The notes below the pieces were generated by a model. That model saw only the letters and a program-made list of their open reading frames with translations. It searched no databases and was not told where the DNA came from. This document shows, piece after piece, positions 17,508 to 26,251 of a DNA stretch of 64,000 nucleotides. Within the stretch, counting starts at the first letter, position 1; every line of letters begins with the position of its first letter. The stretch comes from CAXBDP01 sp963974465 (GTDB taxonomy: Bacteria > Bacteroidota > Bacteroidia > Cytophagales > Cyclobacteriaceae): the NCBI GenBank assembly GCA_049340005.1, contig JBMPIY010000016.1; one strand, given 5' to 3'. A program made the position numbers and the translations under genes.

Positions 17508-18705
17508 TCTGACCGAGTATCAATTCAACATTGTTGTTGAGGTTGTGTATATTGTAATGTTTGAGAGCAACAAAAAAGAAAAATGCCATTGGAATCAAAA
17601 TCAAAATGGCGCAAATGATAAACATATTTGCGATACCATATAATGATGCAAGGTAGCCCAGCAACACCGAACCTGCACCAATTCCTAGATCGATGGCAGA
17701 AAAGAATGTAGAATTGGCAACACCACGCCTATTGATGGGAACAAGGTTGATAATCATGGTTTGAATAGTGGGCATAATTACGCCATTTCCCAAGCCAATA
17801 ATTAAGGCTGACAACAAGAAAAGCTTGGGTTCGGTGCTATATGCGAGCAAAATCAAGCCAATAATATTCGCGATAAACGAAGGAAAAATGAGTAATGCAG
17901 GACCTCTTTTGTCCATGATTTTTCCAGCGATTGGTCTGAAAACAGCAACACCAATAGAGTAGAAAAGGAAAAATAAACTTCCATATTCAATTGCGCGATC
18001 TTGGTAAAAAAGTGCTACGAAAGAAATGATTCCTCCATAAGAAATAGCGGCCACCATCATTACCAGAGAAAGCGGGATTACCTTCTTTTCGAAGAAGTCA
18101 TTCCAGCTCAACTTGTGTTTTTGGCGGGAGGATAATTTGGGCACTTTAACTCTTAGTGCGATAAGCATGGCAAGGAAACTAACTGCAAATGCTGCAATAA
18201 ATAACTCTTTGAAATTGTCGGGCTCCATAATACTTAAACCAATTAAAGGCCCAAGTGCAATAGATAAGGTAATTGAAAGTCCAAAATATCCGATTCCTTC
18301 ACCTCGTTTTTCTTCAGGAACCAAATCGGCAGCAATGGTACTGCCACCTGTGGTAATCACTCCCCAAGTTAGCCCATGCACAAATCGCAGAATCAGCAAT
18401 AAAGTGAAAGTGCTTGCAAAAAGATAACCTCCCATTGCTATGGTATAGAGAATCAAAGCAATTATGAACACTGACTTTCGCCCAAATACATCTAGTGCAT
18501 AGCCTGCAGCTGGTCTTATTAGCAATGCGGATAGAGAATATACACCGATAATCAACCCAACTTTGCTCGTATCTTCACCCAAGCCCTTGGTTACATACAC
18601 GGGAAGAGTAGGCAATAGAAAGTAAAATGCCATAGACATTGCCAAGTATGAAAACCAATGCAGTAGGAAATCACGCGTAAAAACTTTTGGTTTTATAGTG
18701 GGCAT
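17494..18705 (-). CDS. MFS transporter
   Basis: A 403-residue inner-membrane protein with about 12 hydrophobic segments and the MFS loop motif GYALDVFGRKSVF after the second segment, plus a related GKIMDKRGPALL in the second half. Substrate cannot be told from sequence. It is encoded ahead of, and overlapping, the class V aminotransferase, and downstream of the SerB-SerA gene. A role in amino-acid export is possible but speculative. About 400 nt upstream of it is noncoding and probably holds an RNA gene or leader. Confidence 0.85.
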   Translation of the reverse strand: MPTIKPKVFTRDFLLHWFSYLAMSMAFYFLLPTLPVYVTKGLGEDTSKVGLIIGVYSLSALLIRPAAGYALDVFGRKSVFIIALILYTIAMGGYLFASTFTLLLILRFVHGLTWGVITTGGSTIAADLVPEEKRGEGIGYFGLSITLSIALGPLIGLSIMEPDNFKELFIAAFAVSFLAMLIALRVKVPKLSSRQKHKLSWNDFFEKKVIPLSLVMMVAAISYGGIISFVALFYQDRAIEYGSLFFLFYSIGVAVFRPIAGKIMDKRGPALLIFPSFIANIIGLILLAYSTEPKLFLLSALIIGLGNGVIMPTIQTMIINLVPINRRGVANSTFFSAIDLGIGAGSVLLGYLASLYGIANMFIICAILILIPMAFFFFVALKHYNIHNLNNNVELILGQNENE

Positions 18706-18839
18706 TTTTATGCTTTCGGTAAAAGGATTGGCAAAGGAAAAATTTCTTTGTGGCTTAACAAAATGACTCTCAGTAATTTTAAAAATTATTGATAATTATT
18801 GAACACAAAGCTTTTTTTAAACCGTTTATATCTTCGTAA

Positions 18840-19096
18840 GTTTGAATAAGTACTCAGTTTAGAATGAAGAAAATTTCTTCGGTTTCTTCTGTCGCGTTTA
18901 AACCTAACATTTAAACAAATACCGGGTGAGTTCTTTTTCAAAACCAGGCCTCAACTGCCTTTGGCAGTCTTCTTAGGAAGTTAACAGTGGAAGGTTGCGA
19001 ATATGGGGCAGCCCAAATCCTGTCTACTCGGGGTTTTTACGAAATGAGGATTCCGAAGATCTTATAAAAGGCTCTCGATTATTCGGGAGCCTTTTT
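18840..19096 (+). ncRNA. Candidate structured RNA, family not recognised
   Basis: The 398-nt spacer 18706-19103 has no gene but is dense in local folds: GAAGAAA/TTTCTTC (about 18866-18880), GTTTAAA/TTTAAAC (about 18897-18917), ACTGCC-TTT-GGCAGT (about 18953-18967), AATCCT/AGGATT (about 19017-19052), and a strong terminator at the right end. A possible long-range pairing joins the CCGGGTGAGT and ACTCGGGG segments. A weak -7 element (TATCTTCG, 18829-18836) precedes it on the plus strand. I tested it by eye against tmRNA, RNase P RNA and SRP RNA cores without a match. A 6S-like RNA, or a leader of the MFS gene on the other strand, remains possible. Strand is uncertain. Confidence 0.4.
19066..19096. 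terminator. Bidirectional terminator between the candidate RNA and serA
   Basis: AAAAGGCTC-(TCGATTATTCG)-GGGAGCCTTTTT forms a strong hairpin with T runs on both strands. It lies 8 nt past the serA stop codon and ends the candidate RNA on the other strand. Confidence 0.85.
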
Positions 19097-19103
19097 CTAT
19101 ATA

Positions 19104-20990
19104 CTAATACAAAACTCTAAAACGGATAGTATTCTCAATTCCTTTGAGTTCGGCAATAACAGCTTCACCATAAGCCTTGTCAATATCAGTGATTACATAG
19201 CCAATTTGTTCATTGGTTTTAAGATATTGCCCAACGATATTAATTTGATTGGTTGCTAATACTTGGTTGATTTTAGCCAATATACCCGGCACATTATGGT
19301 GTATGTGAATAAGCCTGTGCGCATTTTCCAATTTCGGTAAAGTTAGATTCGGGAAGTTGACGCTATTGTTTGTACTCCCAGTATTGATGTAATCTATAAG
19401 CTTACTTGGGACAAATTTGGCAATATTGAATTGTGCTTCTTCTGTAGAACCACCCACATGCGGAGTGAGTATCACATTAGGTAATCCTCTCAATTCAGAC
19501 ACGAATTCCTCTTTATTGCTTTTTGGCTCTTCTGGAAATACGTCCACAGCTGCACCAATCACTTTTCCTTTTTGGATGTTTTCTTTCAAGGCTTGTATAT
19601 CTACTACATGTCCACGACTGAGGTTAACGAAAATTACCTCCCGCTTCATCATATCAAATTCGCGATGGCTAATTAGATTGTAATTTGAAGCACGGCCATC
19701 TACATGTAATGAAACTATATCTGCAATGCGAAGTAATTCCTCCAAGCTTTCGCATTTGGTGGCATTACCGAGAGCAAGTTTTTCATCTACATCGTAATAG
19801 TAAACCTTCATTCCCATTACTTCTGCCAGTACGCTCAATTGTGCTCCAATATTTCCATAGCCGATAATGCCAATGGCTTTACCGCGAACTTCATAACTTC
19901 CTGATGCAGATTTATCCCATTTGCCTAAATGCATTCCAGTAGATTTATCTGCTACCTTACGCATGAGCATAATGATTTCAGCAATAGCAAGTTCCACAAC
20001 TGAACGAGTGTTACTATAGGGCGCATTGAAAACAGCAACACCCTTTTTGGAGCATTCTTTCAAAGCAATTTGATTGGTGCCAATGCAAAATGCGCCAACT
20101 GCAATGAGCCTATTGGCATGTTCAAGAACTTTTGGCGTGAGCTGCGTTTTAGAACGAATGCCAAGAATTGACACGTTTTTTATTTTCTCACAAAGCTCAT
20201 CTTCATCGAGGCCAGCAGAGTATGTTTCTACATTATAACCTTCCTTTTTAAGCATTTCAAAGCCCGCAGGATGGATGTTTTCTAAGAGCAATACATTGAT
20301 CCGGTTTTTAGGATATGATATTGCGCCTTGCAACTTATTCATGTATAGAAATTCATCGAAACTGGGTGTGATATGATCGGCTTTTTTAAGTACCGAGTCG
20401 CGCTCAACGTTTTCGGTGAAGGCATAGAATTTATCCGCTAATCCAGCTTCTTTGATTTCGTAATCGGTATATCCATCGCCAATTACGTTTACATCTCCTT
20501 TCAAATTTAGGCTCTTAAGTAATTCAACTTTGCCACCATTTGCCGAAAGCTTGTTTTGCTTATCGTAACCGATAATATTATCCTGCTGGTCGTACTCAAA
20601 TGAATTGGCAAAAACATGCTCCTTTTGAATTCCAAAATCCTTAACAATCGGCACAATGAAATCTGTAAAGCCATTGGAAATAATGAAGATGTTGTTAGCA
20701 TTTTTCACAAGAAATTCCTTATTGCGCCGTATCGATACGGAAACCTGATCTTTGAGGGCATGGATCAATTGGGTGATGTGGGACTTTTTGGCTTCGAGGA
20801 GTTTAATCCGCTGCTCTAGGCTTTCCCTAAACGACAATGATCCATCCATGCCGCTGTTTGTAATATCCTTTATTTTCTGAATGTTGACCTCCCTATTAGG
20901 ATGGTCTTTCAGTGAAATTTCAGCCAATAAATCAAAAGCTTCAACTTTGGTAAAGGTGCTATCGAAATCGATTACGTAGTATTTTTCCAT
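19104..20990 (-). CDS. serA: Fused phosphoserine phosphatase-like / D-3-phosphoglycerate dehydrogenase
   Basis: A 628-residue fusion. Residues 1-215 form a HAD phosphatase with the nucleophile motif DFDSTFTK, IISNGFTDF and GDGYTDYE, similar to SerB. Residues 235-545 form phosphoglycerate dehydrogenase with the NAD-binding GIIGYGNIGAQ, the catalytic arginine in NLSRGHVVD and the histidine in TPHVGGSTEEA. A C-terminal ACT domain (about 550-628) probably binds serine for feedback control. One chain thus carries the first and last steps of serine synthesis. The nearby class V aminotransferase could supply the middle step. The ATG at 20990 puts the phosphatase motif at the N-terminus; an ATG at 21044 would add 18 unconserved residues. 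Confidence 0.9.
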   Translation of the reverse strand: MEKYYVIDFDSTFTKVEAFDLLAEISLKDHPNREVNIQKIKDITNSGMDGSLSFRESLEQRIKLLEAKKSHITQLIHALKDQVSVSIRRNKEFLVKNANNIFIISNGFTDFIVPIVKDFGIQKEHVFANSFEYDQQDNIIGYDKQNKLSANGGKVELLKSLNLKGDVNVIGDGYTDYEIKEAGLADKFYAFTENVERDSVLKKADHITPSFDEFLYMNKLQGAISYPKNRINVLLLENIHPAGFEMLKKEGYNVETYSAGLDEDELCEKIKNVSILGIRSKTQLTPKVLEHANRLIAVGAFCIGTNQIALKECSKKGVAVFNAPYSNTRSVVELAIAEIIMLMRKVADKSTGMHLGKWDKSASGSYEVRGKAIGIIGYGNIGAQLSVLAEVMGMKVYYYDVDEKLALGNATKCESLEELLRIADIVSLHVDGRASNYNLISHREFDMMKREVIFVNLSRGHVVDIQALKENIQKGKVIGAAVDVFPEEPKSNKEEFVSELRGLPNVILTPHVGGSTEEAQFNIAKFVPSKLIDYINTGSTNNSVNFPNLTLPKLENAHRLIHIHHNVPGILAKINQVLATNQINIVGQYLKTNEQIGYVITDIDKAYGEAVIAELKGIENTIRFRVLY

Positions 20991-21136
20991 ATTCAATAAT
21001 TGCAAAGGGCACTCAATTTTCGGGACATTTGGGTTCTTAAACAAGCGAAATGATCATGGAGATCTAAGGTTTATAAGTTGGTTGAAATCCTTGCCGTTTG
21101 ATTATGATTTTGCTAAAATGCCTTCGAATTTTATCG

Positions 21137-21144
21137 TATATTTG
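21137..21144 (+). promoter_or_regulatory. -7 element upstream of the DUF4920 lipoprotein
   Basis: TATATTTG matches TAnnTTTG and lies 16 nt before the start codon. No well-spaced -33 element was found (a TTTG lies 24 nt upstream). Confidence 0.5.
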
Positions 21145-21159
21145 CCAAAATTTTAAAAC

Positions 21160-21654
21160 ATGAAAAATCTAATTCTAATTTTCGCTTTTTCGACTTTGTT
21201 CATGGCTTGTGAGCAATCGAATACTGTTGTAGAAACTACTACTGAGAAAAATACTCTTGAAGAGAATTTGGCTCATTTTGGTGAGTTGATTACTCCTGAA
21301 GGAGCTGAAGATGTTAATACTCTTTTGGCAAGTGTTGAAAATGAAGAAGAATTAAATGCTAAAGTAAGCGGAACAATTTTAGAAGTTTGCCAGGCCAAAG
21401 GTTGCTGGATGACATTGCAATTAGACAATGGCGAAACAATGCGTGTTACTTTCAAGGACTATGGCTTTTTTGTGCCGAAAGATGCTGCTGGTAAAACAGT
21501 AATTATGGATGGTATTGCAAAAGTTGATGTGACTGATGTAGAAACTTTACGCCATTACGCTGAAGATGCTGGCAAAACTCAAGAAGAAATTGATGCAATC
21601 ACTGAAGCGAAAAAAGGTTTAAGCTTTGAAGCTTCCGGTGTAATAATTAAATAA
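21160..21654 (+). CDS. DUF4920 lipoprotein
   Basis: A 164-residue lipoprotein: signal peptide with lipobox FMAC (Cys17), then a small beta-rich domain containing VCQAKGCWMTL and MRVTFKDYGFFVPKDAAGK. This is the DUF4920 pattern, an OB-like fold with two close cysteines. Its function is not established. Its stop codon overlaps the start of the next gene (TAATG), which encodes a lipoprotein with a haem-binding CxxCH motif, so the two are co-translated and may act together at the periplasmic face. Confidence 0.85.
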   Translation: MKNLILIFAFSTLFMACEQSNTVVETTTEKNTLEENLAHFGELITPEGAEDVNTLLASVENEEELNAKVSGTILEVCQAKGCWMTLQLDNGETMRVTFKDYGFFVPKDAAGKTVIMDGIAKVDVTDVETLRHYAEDAGKTQEEIDAITEAKKGLSFEASGVIIK

Positions 21655-22103
21655 TGAAGAGAGTACTTTTCAGTCTTTCCTTGTTGACTTTCCTCTGTTC
21701 GGTTTTCATAGCTTGCGAGCAAGAGAAAACGTGGTGGGAGGAAAATTCAGAAGAACTTGCCCGGCTTTACCCAAATGAATCTAGCGAGCTTGCATGGGTG
21801 ATGCGAGAAATATCTGCTAAAACTGAACTGGTGAAAAGCCAAGTAGAAAAAGGGGAAGAAATTGACAATATTATTGATGTATTCAAGCAAGTGCACGATG
21901 CGGAGGCTACTAAACCAGAAGTGAAAACTGAAGCCTTTGCCAATATGGCCAGCAGTTTTGTTGATTCATTTGATCGCCTGTTGGAAAGCCAAGAAGGTGA
22001 TAGAATTAAAGCCTACAATATGATGATTCAAAATTGTGTGGTCTGCCATACAACTTATTGTCCAGGTCCATTGGTGCGGATAGAGAAGTTGAAAATCGAT
22101 TAA
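21654..22103 (+). CDS. Lipoprotein with a single CxxCH motif (cytochrome-like)
   Basis: A 149-residue lipoprotein with lipobox FIAC (about Cys21). The mature part is mostly helical and charged and ends with MIQNCVVCHTTYCPGPLVRIEKL. CVVCH is a c-type haem attachment motif, and a third cysteine follows four residues later. No distal methionine can be assigned by eye. It may be a small monohaem cytochrome or a metal-binding protein. It is translationally coupled to the DUF4920 gene and followed by a terminator at 22124-22159. Confidence 0.7.
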   Translation: MKRVLFSLSLLTFLCSVFIACEQEKTWWEENSEELARLYPNESSELAWVMREISAKTELVKSQVEKGEEIDNIIDVFKQVHDAEATKPEVKTEAFANMASSFVDSFDRLLESQEGDRIKAYNMMIQNCVVCHTTYCPGPLVRIEKLKID

Positions 22104-22123
22104 GAATTTTGAAATATAATGAG

Positions 22124-22159
22124 AACCGGAACTTGGCTATGGTCATCTTCCGGTTTTTT
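22124..22159 (+). terminator. Terminator after the lipoprotein pair
   Basis: AACCGGAA and TTCCGGTT form an 8-bp stem with a 17-nt loop, followed by a T run. It lies between convergent genes. Confidence 0.75.
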
Positions 22160-22163
22160 GTTT

Positions 22164-22616
22164 TTAGACCTTTTCAGGCTCAAATTGCTTCGGTGCTTTT
22201 CGTTTGAGGTAGCTAAGAATTTTGGCATACTCACTATGCTCCTGATCGGCAAATTTGATTTTTTTCCTCCCTCCAAATTCCAAAACGACTTCACGGTAAA
22301 GCCCATTACCAGTTTTCACGGTATTTTCTGTCCACTTTACTAAGGAATTCAACGCATACTTCTTAGTCGTAAGCCTTATTGGATAGGTCACGAAAAAAGT
22401 ATCTTTATGAATTTTCAGCGTTTTGTAACCAAATACAATTCTGCCAAAAAGTAATAATGTGGTTGGTATTAGAAAACCCAGTGAGATGAAAACCCAAGTT
22501 GTCCTCGATCCATCGAACCAGTAAAGCTTGAAAATATAGGCCAATGAGGCAGAGAGGGCAAAAAGAAATAACAATAAACTTGTGAGTGTAGAGGTTTTGG
22601 GTTTGCTATGTATCAT
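22164..22616 (-). CDS. Small membrane protein of unknown function
   Basis: A 150-residue protein with two membrane segments (about residues 12-32 and 42-60), followed by a basic, beta-rich cytoplasmic part (TLKIHKDTFFVTYPIRL ... REVVLEFGGRKKIKF). The layout resembles membrane-anchored PH-like domains, but I cannot assign a family. Its ATG overlaps the stop of the ACP phosphodiesterase gene (ATGA), so it is probably expressed with that gene. It converges on the lipoprotein pair to its left. Confidence 0.65.
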   Translation of the reverse strand: MIHSKPKTSTLTSLLLFLFALSASLAYIFKLYWFDGSRTTWVFISLGFLIPTTLLLFGRIVFGYKTLKIHKDTFFVTYPIRLTTKKYALNSLVKWTENTVKTGNGLYREVVLEFGGRKKIKFADQEHSEYAKILSYLKRKAPKQFEPEKV

Positions 22617-23206
22617 CCAATTTTGATTTCAGGTATTTCTGTTTTCACAAAATTAACCAAATCGGGAAAAAATAATTGAAATTCGGATTGAAAGGCGGAA
22701 TAATGTTTTTGTAAATCCTGCGTAGACTCTTCCATTTTAGAATAGAAGCGAGTGCGACGCGCCATTCCATTCATTGCCCTTTGTATTCCATCTATCTGAG
22801 CATAGCTCACCAGCCAATTCGTTTTTTCCATGTAAGGAAACATAAATTGTGCTTTGGAAGGCAACAAGTGCCAGTGTGAACGAACTATTTGGTAGGAATG
22901 CTCAGCATAATCTTCCAAACTGTGAGGATGATAGTCTTGCCATAGGGCTGCCAAAAAATGATCATAATAAATATCGACAATCACTCCTGCGTAGTGTCGG
23001 TACTTTTCACGCAGGCGATCCTTACTTTCCGAAACTACAGGATGTAAATCAGTGAATTCATCAATAAGTCGGTGAAGTCGCACGCCTTCAGCGATTTTGG
23101 GCTCCAGTAGGTCGATTTCCTTGCCTTTCACAAAGTCGCCGATGAAATTGCCAATCATGCGTTTTGGGTCTTTGCCGGATAAATAAAGGTGTGCTAGAAA
23201 ATTCAT
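22613..23206 (-). CDS. acpH: Acyl carrier protein phosphodiesterase
   Basis: AcpH removes the 4'-phosphopantetheine group from acyl carrier protein. The protein has the family start MNFLAHLYLSG, then MIGNFIGDFVKG and HRLIDEFTDLHPVV, with conserved histidines and aspartates of an HD-like metal site, and YDHFLAALW. From the ATG at 23206 it is 197 residues, the usual length; an upstream ATG at 23236 would add ten residues before the conserved N-terminus. It overlaps the next gene by 4 nt. Confidence 0.88.
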   Translation of the reverse strand: MNFLAHLYLSGKDPKRMIGNFIGDFVKGKEIDLLEPKIAEGVRLHRLIDEFTDLHPVVSESKDRLREKYRHYAGVIVDIYYDHFLAALWQDYHPHSLEDYAEHSYQIVRSHWHLLPSKAQFMFPYMEKTNWLVSYAQIDGIQRAMNGMARRTRFYSKMEESTQDLQKHYSAFQSEFQLFFPDLVNFVKTEIPEIKIG

Positions 23207-23322
23207 TTTGCTAATAAGCTTGCCTGCAAATAACAAAAATCCCTTTGCTTTGTATCAGATTAGTGAAAATGATTGTGAGAAATAGTAGAATTCAATTGAA
23301 ACGGAAAGAGGAAGAGCAATAA

Positions 23323-25260
23323 ATGAAAGTAAAGGAGACGTTTGATCATCTCAAATTGCTGCTGAAACAGGAAAAGGAGGAGGACTTAAAGCAGTATAGG
23401 GAGAAAATGCTCAATACCTCATTGGAGCAAAGAAAGAAATCGGGAGTTTGCTGGCATCCCGTTGTGGTAAGACAACAAAAGTATGGGCTTGGAGAACGGC
23501 TGATGGTGGAGTTGGAAAAAACAGATGGCAAAAAGCAAGATCACCTTTTCCAAAGTGGGAGGATGGTCAGCCTATTTGCTCAAACCACTGATGAGCCAGA
23601 TAAAGTGCCACAAGCAAATGGCGTAATCAATTATGTGCAAGGTAATCGAATGATGGTGACCTTGAATGTAGATGAATTTCCAAATGAGCTGAAAAAAGTA
23701 AGGCTTGGTATAAATCTCCTCTTCGATGAAACAAGCTATCGTGAAATGGAGAAAGTGATAAAGGATGTAAAAACCTTATCGCATCCAAGAGCGGCTCAAT
23801 TGAGAGATATTATTTTGGGCTTAGAAGAAGCTAGTTTTGCCGAAGTAGAACCACTCACTGATGATGAACTGAATACAAGCCAGCTAAAAGCGTTGAATTT
23901 GGCTAATGCAGCAAAGGATGTTGCCTTAATTCATGGTCCGCCAGGTACTGGCAAAACTACAACCATGGTAAAAGTAATAGCCAATGCAGTGAAAAGCGAA
24001 AAACAAGTTTTGGTATGCGCACCAAGTAATGCTGCGGTTGATTTGCTAGTCGAAAAGCTAGATGCAAAAGGAATTAAGGTAGTGCGAATGGGCCATCCGG
24101 CTAGAATAACTGATCAGATTTTGTCAAGAACCTATGATGCTCAATTCACGCAACATGAGTTTTACCATGATTTAAAAAGACTTCGTATCAAAGCGGAGGA
24201 GTTTTTTAAAATGGCGAATAAATATGATACCAAAGTAAGCCGATCGGAACGATATCAGCGAAAATTAATCAAAGAGGAAGCACACCGATACAAAGCCGAT
24301 GCTGAGCAATTAGAGTTTTATATTTCTAATTCCATTCTTAATGGCGTGCAAGTAATTGCTTGTACACTCGTGGGCGCTTCTCATTATCTGATTCGCAATA
24401 GACGATACAGCACGGTGTTTATCGACGAAGCTGCCCAAGCATTGGAACCAGCTTGTTGGATTCCTATAATCAGAGCTGATAAGGTAGTACTTGCGGGAGA
24501 TCATTGTCAATTGCCACCGACGATCAAAAGCTACCAAGCTGCAAAAGCAGGATTGGAAATCACGCTATTTGAAAAGCTGATGAAGCATAAAGAATTGGGG
24601 CAAATGCTCCAAGTGCAGTATAGAATGAATAGTGTGATAATGGGTTTCTCTGCGAAGTATTTTTATGATGGAGAATTGTTTCCAGATGAAGCTGTAGAAG
24701 ATTGGCAATTAAAAGCAGATGAAGCTCCACTGGAATATATTGATACCGCGGGAGGAGGAATGGAGGAGGAAGTCGAAGATGAGAGCCTAAGCAAATTTAA
24801 TCCTGGAGAAAGCCAAGTATTGCTCACTAGATTGGAGCAATTGATTGGTAGCTTAGGAATAGAATACTGTAAGGAAAATAATCTTAGCATTGGAATTATA
24901 TCACCATACAAAGCGCAAGTCCGCAAAATGGAAGAAGATATAAAGGACTTTCGTAGATATCCATCGCTACATGAGTTGAAAGGGCAATGGTCGATCAATT
25001 CCATTGATGCTTTTCAAGGGCAGGAGCGGGATATCATTGCCATGAGTATGGTGCGTAGTAATAACCAAAACGAGATTGGGTTTCTTGCCGATGAAAGAAG
25101 GATGAATGTTGGCCTCACCCGCGCACGCAAAAAGTTGTTGGTAATTGGTGACTCTGCTACAATTGGGGCTCATCCATTTTATAAGGCATGGCTTCAGTAT
25201 GTGGAGGAAAATGGTCAATATCGTAGCGTTTACGAAATTGACCAAGCTTCAATCGAATAG
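23323..25260 (+). CDS. SF1 helicase of the Upf1/IGHMBP2 (DNA2-like) type
   Basis: A 645-residue ATP-dependent nucleic-acid helicase. It has an N-terminal beta-barrel region, motif I HGPPGTGKTTTMVK (near residue 205), motif Ia APSNAAVD, and motif II FIDEAAQALEP (near 367). Motif III GDHCQLPPT, motif IV YRMN, motif V IDAFQGQERDI and motif VI GLTRARKKL follow in the usual order. The whole set is intact. Such proteins occur widely in Bacteroidota as stand-alone helicases in RNA or DNA metabolism; the substrate is not known. It is encoded alone between convergent or divergent minus-strand genes. Confidence 0.9.
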   Translation: MKVKETFDHLKLLLKQEKEEDLKQYREKMLNTSLEQRKKSGVCWHPVVVRQQKYGLGERLMVELEKTDGKKQDHLFQSGRMVSLFAQTTDEPDKVPQANGVINYVQGNRMMVTLNVDEFPNELKKVRLGINLLFDETSYREMEKVIKDVKTLSHPRAAQLRDIILGLEEASFAEVEPLTDDELNTSQLKALNLANAAKDVALIHGPPGTGKTTTMVKVIANAVKSEKQVLVCAPSNAAVDLLVEKLDAKGIKVVRMGHPARITDQILSRTYDAQFTQHEFYHDLKRLRIKAEEFFKMANKYDTKVSRSERYQRKLIKEEAHRYKADAEQLEFYISNSILNGVQVIACTLVGASHYLIRNRRYSTVFIDEAAQALEPACWIPIIRADKVVLAGDHCQLPPTIKSYQAAKAGLEITLFEKLMKHKELGQMLQVQYRMNSVIMGFSAKYFYDGELFPDEAVEDWQLKADEAPLEYIDTAGGGMEEEVEDESLSKFNPGESQVLLTRLEQLIGSLGIEYCKENNLSIGIISPYKAQVRKMEEDIKDFRRYPSLHELKGQWSINSIDAFQGQERDIIAMSMVRSNNQNEIGFLADERRMNVGLTRARKKLLVIGDSATIGAHPFYKAWLQYVEENGQYRSVYEIDQASIE

Positions 25261-25265
25261 GAAAA

Positions 25266-26132
25266 TTAGCTTTTGGGTTGCTTTAAAAGGAGCAAAGCTT
25301 CATCTCTTAATTCAGGTGATGAAAATGCCATAAAATCATAAATTTTGTCTGGAATGGCTTTGTTATCTCCAAGGTCATTTCCATTCAGGTCAGTGAGAAT
25401 GCAGCCTGTAGCTTTTAGTATTGGGAAAGCCAGCAGATTATGAAAATCCGATAAATCTCTCGCTTCTATTATAAAATCGCATGCGCCACGAGCAAGCTCG
25501 CATAGGTCGGTCGCAGAGTTGTCAATAGCTCGAATATCTTTGCAAGCGATCATAAGTGGTTTCGCAAAATCAATCACTTTGGCAGCTTGGGAATAGCCAG
25601 GTTTGATGTAAGCTAAACTGTTTTCTAATGCAACTGCATGTCTTTTTGGGAGCTTTATTGCTTTTTGATTGAGCAATTTAGACTTGTACAAAGCCTTCCC
25701 ATTTAAAGTGTAATATTGATCGCCACTTCGAAGACCTTCTATAAAGCAAAAGCTAAGATCATTGAAACTAATTTCACCTTCTTTTGCACAAAATGCCATT
25801 GCAAAAGCGGGATCACCAATTTGTCTTTCCCAATTTCTGCTTCCATCTATAGGATCAATGAAAAGTGTAGGAGCAGTTACTTCTGAATTAATCGGTTTGG
25901 AGCCTTCAATAACAATTCGAATGGGTAAGCCTTCAGTTTCTTTTGAGATGGTTTTGTAGGCGAGTTCATCAATCTTATGAGTAGCCTTCACCTCCCGCGG
26001 TTCTTCAGTACGTACAATAGATTTGATTTCACGGATAAGTACTTTACGAATTTCCTTGGCAAGTCTGCGACCTAGTTTTATTAAATCTCTTTCACTTTTT
26101 ATATAGAGTATTTTATTTCCTTTTATTCGCAT
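25266..26132 (-). CDS. Inositol monophosphatase family protein
   Basis: A 288-residue protein of the lithium-sensitive phosphatase fold. The metal-binding motif is IDPIDGSRNWERQIGDP (near residue 92), and the second motif is IRAIDNSATDLCELARGACDF (near 200), where IMPases usually have GSAA-DL and WD. The first conserved glutamate motif (usually WxxDPIDGT-preceding GEE) is replaced by VIEGSKP. It may act on inositol phosphate, a sugar bisphosphate or PAP, but the substrate cannot be fixed. It is convergent with the helicase gene, with 5 nt between stops. Confidence 0.75.
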   Translation of the reverse strand: MRIKGNKILYIKSERDLIKLGRRLAKEIRKVLIREIKSIVRTEEPREVKATHKIDELAYKTISKETEGLPIRIVIEGSKPINSEVTAPTLFIDPIDGSRNWERQIGDPAFAMAFCAKEGEISFNDLSFCFIEGLRSGDQYYTLNGKALYKSKLLNQKAIKLPKRHAVALENSLAYIKPGYSQAAKVIDFAKPLMIACKDIRAIDNSATDLCELARGACDFIIEARDLSDFHNLLAFPILKATGCILTDLNGNDLGDNKAIPDKIYDFMAFSSPELRDEALLLLKQPKS

Positions 26133-26251
26133 ATTGTTCTAAATCAATTATTAAGCATTTGCCGAATACCGTTTATGTATTGTTATTTTACTGTACTTTG
26201 TTTTACGATTTCAAATCTGCAATTTAGGTGCTGTAAAACAACAATACCACT

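Noticed and set aside
18840..19096. SRP RNA, tmRNA or RNase P RNA
   Set aside because: The spacer contains GTGGAAGG and GGCAGCC, which recall the SRP core, but the flanking symmetrical pairing is missing. No tRNA-like end and no RNase P core was found.
24663..25245. Minus-strand frames inside the helicase gene
   Set aside because: Antisense to conserved helicase motifs, with no recognisable domain.
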